From the NCBI GenBank assembly GCA_030272155.1, contig CP126195.1, positions 3,827,001 through 3,891,000 on the forward strand: a stretch of 64,000 bases of DNA, in the 5' to 3' direction. Each line of letters begins with the position of its first letter. Position 1 is the first letter of the stretch. This stretch comes from Tetradesmus obliquus (taxonomy: Eukaryota; Chlorophyta; Chlorophyceae; Sphaeropleales; Scenedesmaceae). Positions 1 through 11,185 of the stretch are shown piece by piece. Made by a program: the position numbers and the translations under genes. The notes beneath the pieces are model-generated. The model was not told the DNA's origin and made no database searches. It saw only the letters and a program-made list of their open reading frames with translations.

Positions 1-47
1 CGTGTACTCATATGGCTATGTTCTTTTGTTTCATTTTACTGCTGCAG

Positions 48-1461
48 CGGCACATCACTGGGTGTCACGCTGTACCCCTCATACATGACCACTGGAGCAA
101 TGCCAGGCTGCGCCAACTGGTGAGGCTTGCCTTACGACGCATTTGTGATGCTTCAAGAGCCCCACTAGTCAGATGCTGTTGGTGGCACTCGCACTGCGAG
201 CTGGTCGCAGAGTTGTCCTGTGCCTGCACACATGCTGCTTGCAGTTATGATTATCGCTGCTGAGAGTCTGCTGTCTGCCGCTTGCGCCCTGCTGGCCGCA
301 GGGTGTTCCTGTATGAGAAGACACTGCCGGGGCTGGGTGGGCGGTCGCTGATCGATGGCGGGCTGTCTGATAGCGGCGCTACACTTGCACACGAGATCGG
401 GCACCAGCTGGTGAGTGCGGTGCACCTCAGTGCAGCTGTTAAAATATACTGCAGTTTGTGCTGGATGTATCATGACTCATGCTTCATGAGGCACAAGAGA
501 TTGGGCACCAGCTGGTGAGTACAAGGCAGCAGCTCCACAGGCATCACTGCGTTGCGCGTCATGTGGTGATGCCACAGCAGCAGCAAATGGCTGCATTTTA
601 TGTTCTATCACACTGAGAATTACTGGTTGTGATGTGCTGTTGCGCCCGCAGATGCTGCATCACACCTGGTACGAGGAGCGCCGCTTTGGCGGCAAGCCCT
701 CGCTGCAGGAGCAGTGCGAGATGAGCGCCAGCACGCATCCTGCCGACATCATTGCTGGTGAGTTGGTGTGTGCTTAGTTGGTTTGACATTTCACATTGCT
801 ATCTCAGTTGCCGGTTGATGTATTGTTGCTTACTGCTGACTATGGTTATGTTCTTGCTGCTAAGGGAAACTACACAGACCGTGGCAGAGCCGGTGACGTG
901 TGTGTGCCACTGCTGCCAATACAAGCTGCTTCTGATCCAAGCTGCATGTGTCAGCAGCGCATGTTGCCCTCCGTAAGTCATGCTGTGCTTGCTGCTCCTT
1001 CCACACACCTGCAACTGCAGGGCGTTCCGACGGCGTTCGTGACACTCCGGCACAGTCCCTGAACGGAACACGGAACAGCGTGACAGACATCCTGCGCTTT
1101 GTGGACTGTAACCCCCAGACTGGCGCGTACAGCAACACCACGGCATACGCGCAGCAGTCCTGCAGTGCTGCTGTCGGCTTCCCCCAGGGCAGCAATTACT
1201 TCAATAACTTCAACAACCTGATGAGCTACGTGAGTGGACACTACTTGGGTTGAACGGTGCTGCAGTGCTGGGCCTTGGAGAATGAGCCTTGCATGTACCT
1301 GCTGCCTTGTATGTTTAAATCGCGCCACGCTGATGTTTGGCAGAGGATGCATAAAGAGCTCCAAACAAGGCGTTACTTGAAGATTCACTGCGCTGCTCAG
1401 GAACACGCATGCAATCAGTGGATGGCGGCCCTACTTTGGATCGGACGCATTGTTTACATAA

Positions 1462-1532
<71 letters not shown>

Positions 1533-1648
1533 GGCTGCGGCTGCGGCTGCTGCTGCAGGGTGACAAGACGTGCCTGCGCACACTGACGGCTGGCCAGGGA
1601 GCCAGGGCACGCTGCGCCATCAAGTGCATGCGCAGGATGCAGTGCTAG
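48..1648 (+). CDS. Secreted M43 (pappalysin-like) zinc metalloprotease, copy 1, 5' part outside the window
   Basis: Exons seen: 48-119, 302-410, 652-757, 1021-1229, 1559-1648 (TAG stop). The zinc motif reads HEIGHQL at the end of the second exon and continues MLHHTW in the third, giving HExxHxxxxxH followed by TW as in M43B pappalysins/ulilysin; the intron cuts the motif in phase 0. The Met-turn is NNLMSY just before the last intron, and the last exon carries CLRTLTAGQGARAR, matching the family's C-terminal GQ..R segment. Exon order and phases match the complete neighbour at 2785-6730, so this is a tandem paralogue whose signal peptide and N-terminal domains lie left of base 1. It has one intron (758-1020) that the neighbour lacks. 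M43 enzymes cleave extracellular proteins; the substrate here is unknown. Family assignment is firm, function inferred. Confidence 0.85.
491..520 (+). repeat. Intronic echo of the zinc-motif exon's 3' edge
   Basis: This 30-base stretch matches 388-417 at 28 of 30 bases, including the last codons of the HEIGHQL exon and its GTGAGT donor. It lies in the intron just downstream, in the same orientation. Confidence 0.85.
1463..1556 (+). repeat. (CTG)n array at the 3' end of an intron
   Basis: About 31 triplets with three CGG interruptions near the end run directly into the CTGCAG acceptor of the last exon of copy 1. The array takes the place of a polypyrimidine tract. Confidence 0.95.
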
Positions 1649-2784
1649 CTGCGCTTCAAGGACAGAGAAAGGATCTTGTGAGGGAGCCTGTTGGCCGCAT
1701 TTGTCGTACATGCTGTGCTGCGGCTTGAGGACAGAGAAATTTTCCTCCTTTAATGGAGCCTGTGAGACAGCCTGCTAGGCAGCTGTGCTCAGGCATGCAC
1801 TGCTGCCAGCATCTCTTCTGGTAAAGTACTTGTCCAGGTGGTGGTGCACCTGGAAGGGTTTGTGCATGTGGCTCAGCCGCAGGCAGCATTGCACAATACT
1901 GTGATCATGACAACATTGCAGAAAGGCATATGCATGTAGAGTGCCAGTGTACTGAGTGCTGTTAGGTAGGCTGCAGGTGCTGCTGGCCAATATAGGCATG
2001 TAGGCTGCAGGTGCTGCTGTTGTGTGGTGCACGTTGTAGGCGTAGGCAGCTGCAGGTAGAGGCTTGGTCACAGAAATAGGTTGCAGTTGTTCAGATATTG
2101 ATTCGTTTCATAGCATGGCACGCCAGGTGTGCACATAGTGTTGCATGTGCGCCTTGTGCGCCACTTTGGCATAGATTGGTGCCAGCTGCTGGTGACAAAG
2201 CGCAGCAGTTGCCATCACCAAATGCGGCACTTACTGTGGTTGTGATGTCAAGCCTGCCTTTCAGTACAGCCTAGTAAATGGCATAGGTATGGCATAGGTA
2301 TGTGCGGCAAACATTGCTTCAATATCAACCAGGCCAAAGCACGTGCTATGGCTTGATGGGTAACATGATGATGATGAGGTGACGTTGAAGGTGCTTCCAT
2401 GTAACGTCTCTGTTAGACCCTGCAGCCGCAGCATAGCAGGCTGCTCTTGACTCACCAAACGTGCCAGCAACTATGGGAACATGTACATCATGGATTCAAC
2501 TTACTGCAATGCGCTTCAATCTTGTACTTCAAAGCTGCAGGCAGCTGCTGTGAGCTGCATGCTGGTCATCTGACTCAGCCAGCAGCAGCTGCTGACCCCA
2601 CTCTTCATGCAGAACCCTCACAGAATGTCTTCAGCACAACATCAGGCATTTACTTCATCCTCTTTCGTTTATTAAATGCTGCTGACGTGTGGATTAGTAC
2701 AGTTGGGCTTACCGTGTGGCCAACGCTTTGGCGCGAAACACGCAGCGCGGCTCAACAAGCCCAATGGCAGCAAGAAATAGCAGC
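1649..2784. other. Intergenic stretch between the two metalloprotease genes
   Basis: No convincing coding sequence. A 31-base segment at 2347-2377, beginning TATGGCTTGATGGG and ending in ATG triplets, recurs at 3537-3567 inside intron 2 of the next gene with one mismatch. Confidence 0.6.
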
Positions 2785-5097
2785 ATGGCGATCGTCGTAA
2801 GATTATTGTTTATAGCGTTTATAGCTGCCTGCGCAGCCCAGACACAGGTCCCCGGATGCACTCAGTACGCAGTCGATGGCACATGCACGGCATGCGCCCG
2901 CCAGTATAAGCTGACAGCGAATGGAGGCTGTGATTGCGCTGCTGGGTTTGCAAAGCAGGCAGATAGCACATGCGTAGCTACCACTGGTCCGTGCACAGGC
3001 CGATGCGGCCAGACCTACATCAAGATGGCTATCGGAGGTGTGGGCCCAATCCGGATCGTGTTAGCGAACCATCACGCAGTTGTATGCAGACGACATGCAG
3101 TCTGAAATGAACCAACAGCCTGGCGTGTGCTCCAACAGCAACGTCTGTACAGATACGTAGACATGCTGCAGCAGCAGCAGTAGCAGCAGCAGCAGCAGGG
3201 GCAGCAGGCATGCAGCATCTTGCATCGCATGCTGCCGCAACGCACATATCTACCTGGCAAGACTCGCACACAACACCAAACAGTCCAATTGCATTCTATG
3301 TTTGCCGCAGGCTACTGCCATTGCGACTATGCATGTGATGATGTTGGGGACTGCTGCGGTGGCGCTGTCTCCAAGAACGCCAACTGCCCAGCCATGGTGC
3401 CCAGCCTGGCCAAGCAGCGCATCACCAACTGCAACAACCCTGTGGGTGTGACAAACCTGACAGCCGGCTACAAGCCAGGTGAGGTGCAGCAGCAGCTGCT
3501 GTGCCTATACGCCAGCCGCTAGATGCTTGCAGGACATATGGCTTGACGGGTAACATGATGATGATGATGCTTGCAGGACGGGTGCAAGATGGTCGCAATT
3601 GCTGTTGCTGCTGCTGCTGCTGCTTTCATTGCTGCAGTACCCAGCGTTTATCAAATCTGCGCGCAACACTGGCTGGTGTTATGTTTAAGGACGGATCTTG
3701 CTGCACCTACATTATAACTGCTGCCACATTTGCAGGTCAGTGCTGGTGCGATGCCTTCTGCAGTGCAGCAGGCGACTGCTGCCCAGCGTGCGCAGGCTGC
3801 AGCAACGGCACAGACAGCAACCGGGCACCCGGCCGGCGCTCCCCTCCCCCAAGGGACACCCTCCCTGGCTCAGACAGCAGCAGCCAAGCACAGCAAGAGG
3901 ACCAGCAGCAGCACTCCAATGCAGCAGTGGGCAGTTCAGAGCAGCTGGTTGATGCAGCTGCAGTGATGAGTACAGCGGAGATCATGCATCAGCACGCGCA
4001 GCACAGCGACTGTGGCATTGTGGGGCAGCGTCAGCGCTTCAAGGCGCAGCTTGCATCCATTGCAGCAGCGGCGCCGCAGGACTGGGAGTCTAATGCTGAG
4101 GCTGTGATGCAGGTGGGGTGGCAGGCAGGGATGCTGTGGTGTTGGGTCTTGTGGAGGATTGGATTGGTTCTGCGAGGGCAGCTGTCAACGATTTGCCGGA
4201 GTGGCACGTGGGGTACGCGCATGTATGCGCTGCAACAGCTGTCACAGGATAGTGTCTCAGCAACTGAGGCAGCCACTCATTAGGCAGCAGCTGACGCTGT
4301 CGGTTAGTGCACGAGCTGTGCATTGCTATATTCCACATCAGCTTGCACAAGTGTGTGCTCAAGCATGCGCTGCCAGCTTCCTGCGCTCCACCTTGCCCCA
4401 ATCCCAGTGACTCTTCCTTCCCTTTGCCGTTGCAGGCATGCCAAGCTTCTAACAAGCGCCCGCCACCTACCCGCACTCCATCTTGCCTCATGTCCTGTGA
4501 ATCTTGCTTTCCCTTGACCTTTGCCCTGCAGGCTTGCCAAGCTGCTGACAAGGGCGCTCCAGCCGCCCCCTACACCATGGCCGTGCATTGGACAGCCGCG
4601 CAGGTTTGCAGCAGCAGCGGCTGCAGGGGTGGCACGTACAGCGCTGCAGATGTGCAGCCTCAGATCGACTACCTGAATGCAGTGTATCAGCGCACGGGTA
4701 TTCAGTTTACTTGGGATGGGGTGATTCATACTGCCCAAGCGAGCAGCATGCCGCAGATTGATGACTATGGATGGGTCTGCAGCCTGCCACGGTTTGGCGA
4801 AGGCATGACAGTGCATGTGGTGACTGCGCCTGAGCACCTGTGAGTACATTTGTGCATGCTGCAGCAGATAATCACACTGAATGACTGGATACGCCAATTG
4901 GAGCGATACACCAGTTGAATGCGGCATCAGGCTGGACAGGCTGTTGCAAAGTGCAGTGGCCTCCTGTATGCTTGCTGTGCCATACAATGTACAGGTGCAG
5001 GCATCAGCACTAGCTGTGATGCATTAAATTGATACACAGCACTCGCCACATGTCCCCATGCTCACGCACGCAACAGCAAACCCACGCCATTAACCTC

Positions 5098-5162
<65 letters not shown>

Positions 5163-6556
5163 GGCTCCCTGCAGCGGCGGTGCACTGGGTTACACGCAGT
5201 ACTGGTCAACCTTCTCGCAGCGCTTCGGACGCACCCCTGCGTGCTACAACTGGTGCGTGGCCAGGCACCACAGCACCAGCGGCCACAACAAAAGATTCTC
5301 TTTCAGCAGCCCCATCACCAGCAGCCATGCTTGCAGTTGCTGCAGCTATGCCTAGCACACCAGCGACACTGCCATGCATTTGTCTGGTGCATTACCCGCT
5401 GGAGCGTGTGGTGCATGTGTGCAGCAGCAGCTCTGCAGTGCCACTCACAAAGATCATGCTTGACAGCAGCTAAAGCAGTGCTCAATGTTGCAAAGTTACA
5501 ACACACTTGATCAATCACATTTTGCCTGCAGGGTGCACATATACGAGAAGACGCTGCCTGGCTTTGGTGGGCGCTCCGTGGTTGATGGCGGGCTGGCTGA
5601 CAGCGGCGCGGTGCTGGCACACGAGATCGGGCACCAGCTGGTGAGTGCGGGGCTGCAGTTGCAGTAACATGGCTTGTGGTTTGCGCAACCTGTCCCATGA
5701 GGCTAGGCACCAGCGGTGTAACAGCTGGTGACTTCTGGCCAGCACCTGTACAAACAGGACTTGTAAGGATGCAGATCTTGCAACCGGCCGCCAGCTGGTG
5801 ACTGCAGCGTAGCAGCTGCAGGCCTCGCTATATTATGTATGCAGATCATGAGCTTGAACATAAGCTGGTGGGTGCAGCAGCTTTACGCATGCTGCACTCT
5901 GAGGCTGAAGTGAGGCATTATTCTGCCTGCTGGGCATGCCCCTGACTGCTGTCCGGTGTTGTATCTTCTGCTGCAGATGCTGCACCACACCTGGTTTGAG
6001 CCATCCTGGGAGCGAGCCTCTCTCTCCACGCAGTGCAAGCGCAGCGCATCACAGGCTGTTGATGACATCGTTAATAGCAGGAGTGATGGCGTGCGTGACA
6101 CGTTTGCGCAGTCGCTCAACTCCACCGGCGCCATCCTGCGCTTTGTCAACTGCGATCCTCAGACTGGAGCATACAGCAATAGCTCGGTAAATGCGCAGCA
6201 GTCCTGCAGTGCTGCTGCAGGCTTTCCCCAGGGTGACAGCTACTTCAACAACTTCAACAACCTCATGAGCTACGTGAGTGGATTGTCGACAGCTGGCCAG
6301 CCACAGCATGTTTGCTGCTGCAACTGTTCGACCAAGCTTGACCAACCTGACATCTATGGCAGGTGGTGCAGCATCGGTGTTATCGTGCATCAAGAGGTGC
6401 AGATAGTTCAACTGTCACGGTGGCTGCCTTGCTGAGCTGTAGCGTCAGGCCAGATGGCATTGCCAGCAGATCCTGCAACACCATTGCAGCCATCCCTGGT
6501 TGCACGCAACACAAGTTCACGTCTCCAACATCCAGGCAGCTGCCGTGCTGATAATC

Positions 6557-6638
<82 letters not shown>

Positions 6639-6730
6639 AGGGTGACAAGACGTGCCTGCGCACACTCACTCCTGGCCAGGGAGCCAGGGCACGCTGCGCC
6701 ATCAAGTGCATGATACAGCTGGCATGCTAA
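2785..6730 (+). CDS. Secreted metalloprotease, somatomedin-B-like domains plus M43 catalytic domain, copy 2 (complete)
   Basis: Exons 2785-3037, 3311-3478, 3736-4112, 4532-4839, 5175-5252, 5532-5640, 5977-6273, 6641-6730 (TAA); 559 residues. Start chosen at MAIVVRLLFIAFIAACA, a clear signal peptide; an in-frame upstream ATG at 2716 would bury it. Then a Cys-rich segment (about 25-63), two somatomedin-B-like modules (about 69-100 with GRCG..CHCDYAC..GDCC, and about 118-160 with CWCDAFC..GDCC), a Ser/Gln linker, and the M43 domain: substrate-cleft region about 250-390, zinc ligands H425, H429, H435 with E426 as base, Met-turn M528. As in copy 1 an intron splits the zinc motif. Residue 8 of the motif is Met rather than the usual Gly. 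Secreted protease of the cell wall or medium is the likely role; the SMB modules suggest protein-protein binding. Domain calls rest on motif recognition. Confidence 0.9.
4387..4557 (+). repeat. Tandem duplication spanning a 3' splice site (5'-edge echo of exon 4)
   Basis: 4387-4461 (intron tail, acceptor at 4435, then GCATGCCAAGCTTCTAACAA) is repeated with divergence at 4476-4557 (intron tail, acceptor at 4531, then GCTTGCCAAGCTGCTGACAA). The downstream copy is the real exon 4 start because it alone keeps the frame in phase 0. Confidence 0.8.
5099..5156 (+). repeat. (CTG)n array upstream of an acceptor
   Basis: About 19 triplets, ending 18 bases before the CTGCAG acceptor of exon 5 of the metalloprotease. 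Confidence 0.95.
6558..6639 (+). repeat. (CTG)n array forming an intron 3' end
   Basis: About 27 pure triplets abut the CAG acceptor of the last metalloprotease exon. The homologous intron of copy 1 has an array in the same place (1463-1556), so the array predates the gene duplication or arose twice. Confidence 0.95.
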
Positions 6731-7491
6731 GACCATTATTGGCCTGCCATCATGCTAGACCTTCAGGGAAATCGTGTAGCAGTGCATGCATGCAGAGTGG
6801 TGACGCATCAAATGGCGGATGCAGAAGATGCTTCAAATAAGACAGTTCACGCACTGAAAGCCGTTTGGAAGCGTAAGCATCAGGAGGCAGTAAGGGTTTT
6901 TTATTAATGAACAAGATGGGAAGAGAGCTTGTCATGGCAGTGACGTTGTACGTTGTACGTTGTACTAAACAATAAAAGTGGTAACACTGGTGGGGTGGTA
7001 TCCTTGTACAGCCCTGTGTGCATAGGGAGGGTGTGGACGGGGGGTGAATCTGCTAAAACGCCACTCTGAACCTGACACGGCAGCAGCCATTTCTACCTGT
7101 GACTGACGCGGCCGGCATTACCTTACATACACAGCTGCAATTCGAGTAGCTCGTTGCTGTTGTCGAGGTCAGGCCTTGAAGTAGCATCGAAGCACCGGTT
7201 TCCCGCGTTGTGCACCTCTCGTGTGTTCAGCACTGCTATGGCAGGCCCAGCTCCTTGAGACCCACGGCCAAAGCTTTGCCTAAAGTACTTCCACGTTCTT
7301 GAAGCTGCAAAATGTCGCGTCCTATCAGACTGGCTGATTGCTGCTAGGGCTTCAAACGGTCAACAGTGGAGCTCGAGTTCTGCCTGTAAGACATTACGTG
7401 CTGGTGCAGCGGACCTGTCTCGCACCAGACTACTATTTCTCGCGTGGCATAAATTCATCTGCAAGAGTATTGTTGCCTACCAGGAAGCAAC
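6731..7491. other. Intergenic
   Basis: No gene seen. Holds a short direct repeat of ACGTTGT at 6942-6965 (three units of seven bases). Confidence 0.6.
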
Positions 7492-8847
7492 ATGCAAAGC
7501 AGCCAAGCAAGGCTGTTCAGTGCTACAAGACAGCAGCACAGCCCTCTACTGCAGTGTGCAGAGCTGCAGGCAGCCTTACTGAGCAATGCCTCAGTCAGCC
7601 AGGACCAGGATGTGCTGCTCAAGCTCCTTCAGTCCTGCAAGGAGCTGCAAGCAGAGGCAGCTCGCCATTGTGCGGGGCCGATGAAAGCAGTACTGCGCGC
7701 GCATCGCGGAGAGTATGCTGACGCCCTTGCCAGCTGGTTACAGCGGCATGCACGGCTCCTGCAGAGGCTGGAATTGCAGTTGATGAAAACAGATCCGATG
7801 TATGACGGTTGGAGCATAGAATCAGCAGTTGACGCTCTTGCAGGAGCCATGTCTGAGCAGCAGTGGCATATGCAGGGGCTGCAGCGCTTCACCTTGAAGA
7901 GCAGCATCTGGGCAGCTGGAATCCTGCTGCAGCTACCAGACAGCCTGAAGGTGCTAGATCTGTCAGGCACCAATGCAGCAGCAGCAGCCCTCAGGGTGCG
8001 CGCCTTGGCACCCATAGCCAGGCTGCAGCAGCTGACGGAGCTTCGCCTGGGGCCAGTGCTTGTATGCCAGTTGTTAGCTGCGCAGCTGCCGCCGCTGCTG
8101 CAGCAGCTGGATGTGACAGTGGAGCTTGATTCCGTGCTTCAGACCTGCTAGACTTGGCAGAGTGGCTGTTGCTGCATGGGCGCATCATCAGGTACCTTGG
8201 AATGTCCAACCTAAGCACACGCACTTCAAGACTGGCTGCAAATTATCACTCGGAGCTGGAGTCGTGGAATGAAGCCATGGCAGCTGCAGCAGAAGCACTT
8301 AGGCCCGCTGAAGCACCGCTGGCAGCAGCAGCAGCAGGCAGGGCAGGACAGCACACGCAGAGCATCACTACAGAAGCCACAGCTGCGCTGCACAACCCTG
8401 GCGCAGCGCCGTACAGCAGCTGGAGCCTGCAGACATTGCACTGCCACCTCCCAGAAGGCGTGTCCCGAGTAGTACCACTGCCAGGCCTACTCCTGCAGCA
8501 GCTGCCAGCTGCTACCTTGACGCAGCTGGTGTGCGGCCTGGACTTTGAAAAGCCAGGGCATCTAGCTGCACTGTGCGGCCTGACAGCACTGCGCAGTCTT
8601 GATGTGATTGATCACGTGCTTACTGTTCGACAGTGTAAGTGTCTGTGTGAATGCAGCAGCAATGTACTTAGCCCCATGTCAGCCCTGCAGCAGCTGACGG
8701 CATTGAAGCTTGATGATGATGTGTCAGTTCAGCAGCTAGCAAACCTAATGCTGCCACAACTGCGGCGGCTGGTAGTGTGCATCTGCAGAGATGCATGCCG
8801 GCATGACACAGGGCATAATGATAATGACGATGGCAATGATGATGCAG

Positions 8848-8908
<61 letters not shown>

Positions 8909-9541
8909 GAGTGAGCTGGTGCAGCCTGCATGCCGGGCGACAACAGCCACTGCAGCTGCGACATCTGGCGTCCCTCACATACTTGGAGGGTCGCGGCAGC
9001 ATACTGCTGCCTGTAGACGCACTACCCACGAGCCTGATCGCTGTGAAGTGGACATACGGGGACGAGAACTGCGATGAGGTTGGCCCTTGCAGCGTGCAGC
9101 CGCTGTTGAAGCTTGCACATCTTGAGGAGCTGGACTTGACCTTCTCTGAGCTGCCACCAGCAGTAGAGGAGCTGCAACAGCTGGCCAGCCTGCAGCGCTT
9201 GAGGGCCATTCGCTTTGAGGATTGCCATACAGGAGCAATGCTTGCTGCTTCACTTGAGCTGGTGTGGGGTGTGATGCCACTGACGTGCTTGGAGCTCAGC
9301 AGCTGTACGCGTGGCAGCGACCACCCATATCTGGTGATGCCAGCAGCAGCGTTGTATGTTCTCAGTAAGATGACGCAGCTGCAATCCCTCACGCTTGCAT
9401 ACGACAGGCATTCGAAGTCATCCTGCAGTCATTGCATCCTACTGGACGCCACCTTCGATCAGCTGGCAGGGATACTGCAGCCGCTCACAGCGCTGCAGCA
9501 ACTGACAATGATCAACCTGGGCCTGCTGGGCGATGCGCTGG

Positions 9542-9575
<34 letters not shown>

Positions 9576-9966
9576 CATGGCTGCTCACCCTGAAGCAACA
9601 GCAGACCTGGCTGCTGGTGGATGGGCGCAGGTGCAGCAGCAGCAGGAGCAGCAGCAACCGCAGCAGCAGCAACAGCAGCAGGGACCAATGGCAGCAGATG
9701 AGCAGAAACCCAAGTTTTGAAAGTTGCTGGAGTCACAGCCAGCATGTTGGCATAGTGCTGGAAGCGTGTGTGCCCTGTCAATGGCCGTTTTCAACCTGCC
9801 CTGCTTGAAGGCCCTGGAGGTGCAGCTGCCTGTGATGTTGCAGAAAGGGGAGCCTTGGGTGTCGTACCTGCCTGACGACTTCAACTTTGACAGTGTGCGG
9901 ACCTCGACGTTTTGGTGTGGGCAGGGTTACATGGTGGGCTTTTATGGTCAGATGTATGCTGATTGA
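7492..9966 (+). CDS. Leucine-rich-repeat-like protein with interrupted frame (possible pseudogene or model gap)
   Basis: Three consecutive blocks read as one LRR/RNI-like protein: 7492-8130 (LPDSLKVLDLSGTN, LQQLTELRLGPV), about 8131-8771 (LLDLAEWLLLHGRI, LQQLTALKLDDD, LMLPQLRRL) and 8956-9717 (LRHLASLTYLEG, LEELDLTFSELP, LQSLTLAYDR). The first junction is a frame change near 8130-8142 with no usable GT-AG pair, so a host-gene frameshift or assembly error is likely. The second can be a phase-0 intron, 8772-8955, which carries a CAG array and joins PQLRRL to LRHLAS cleanly. A TGA at 9718 interrupts the third block; an intron 9631-9738 (phase 0 both sides) would remove it and add the LRR-like tail NLPCLKALEV to 9966. 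Gln runs at 9543-9573 and 9631-9680. Start ATG at 7492 has no signal peptide. Function unknown; LRR families of this kind are common in chlorophytes. Confidence 0.55.
8850..8907 (+). repeat. (CAG)n array in the LRR-like gene
   Basis: About 19 triplets. Either coding (Gln in one frame, Ser in another) or inside the proposed intron 8772-8955. It is CAG on the sense strand, unlike the acceptor-linked arrays of this window. Confidence 0.9.
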
Positions 9967-10840
9967 GTTGCTGCTGTAAGCTGTGCATGAACTCGTTGCG
10001 GTCGTTTGTTTACCAGCAGTGCAAGTGCATCAGGCGGAGCGGTAGTGTATAAGGCTGATCAGTGGCCACTGGCCTGAGGCCGCCTGCCTACTGCCAGGCT
10101 GGCAGGCTATTGCCAGAAATACATACAAACTGCTACCAACCACGCTGAACGCTATGACGGACATATCACATCAATTTGCGTGCTTCACAAGTCTTCATGC
10201 AAGGTACTACGAGCTTGTCGTGTCCAGTTGCAGCTGCAGGAAGGTCTGTTGTTGTCGCCTTGTCACATGCACGTGCGTGCACGCTGACCTGCCGTGATGC
10301 ACTCTGCTTGTAGCCAGACGATCTGCTTCATCGCATGAATCACCAGTGCATTTACCTCTAATTTATCGGTTCATGCTTGCTCGTCGGCATGCTGCAAATC
10401 AGCTAACACTATAAAGCGACATACGTGTGCTGTTACCGTTGGCATTATCAAACTATTGTTTTCAGCCTCAATATATTGATATCTGGTGTTCATCCAAACG
10501 GTGCGCATCTCCTATTGCGGTGAGCCTGTGGCGTCACCAGCAACGCGCCCAAGTGACCGCAAGCGATGCACAGGCAGAGCATGTGCACAGTCAATGTATC
10601 ATTCCATACAAATTAGACATGCGCCATGGAAGGCATTGCTGGCAGCAATGTTGCAGCAGAACCCAACGTACTTGTCTAGGGGCCAGGCTGCAGCTGCAGC
10701 AAGCTGGCAAGGTCATTCCTCTTGTATTATTGCCACGTCGAAGCTTGACCTCACACAAGCACAAACCCATGAAACTCATGCACATTTTCAGCAATCCTGG
10801 TGTTATGCAACTTTGCAGGACCTGCGACTGACACAGCTCA
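9967..10840. other. Intergenic
   Basis: TGTAA at 9975-9979 fits a chlorophyte poly(A) signal but lies only 9 bases past the LRR-like stop. Nothing else recognised. Confidence 0.5.
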
Positions 10841-11151
10841 ATGAGGCCAGGCAGGTGCTTCTGGCTGGCTGCTGTTATGCTGGCTGCTGTGGCTCTTCTC
10901 AGCAGCAGCCCTGCAGCAGCACAGCAACCTGCAGGTCAGGCAAGACCTCCAGGTCAGGGTGGAGCAGCAGGCGCAGGGCCAGGCGCATGTGCCTGTCCCA
11001 GGGATTTCAGCCCAGTGTGTGGCGTTGATGGTGCTTTCTTTCCCAACAAGTGCCTGGCAAAGTGTGTGGGAGCGAAGGTCAGCGACAAGGAGCCGAAGGA
11101 TGGCAAGTGCGGATACATTGTGAACCAGGCCAAGCAGCAGCAGCAGCAGCC

Positions 11152-11185
<34 letters not shown>

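Noticed and set aside
1454-1711. Polyglutamine, polyserine, polyalanine or polycysteine proteins read from CTG/CAG arrays, here and at other arrays
   Set aside because: These frames are by-products of intronic triplet arrays; the arrays lie between well-supported splice sites.
48-6730. Gametolysin (M11) assignment for the two metalloproteases
   Set aside because: M11 enzymes carry HExxH followed by a different context; HExxHxxxxxH then TW plus the Met-turn and GQ..R tail fit M43 better.
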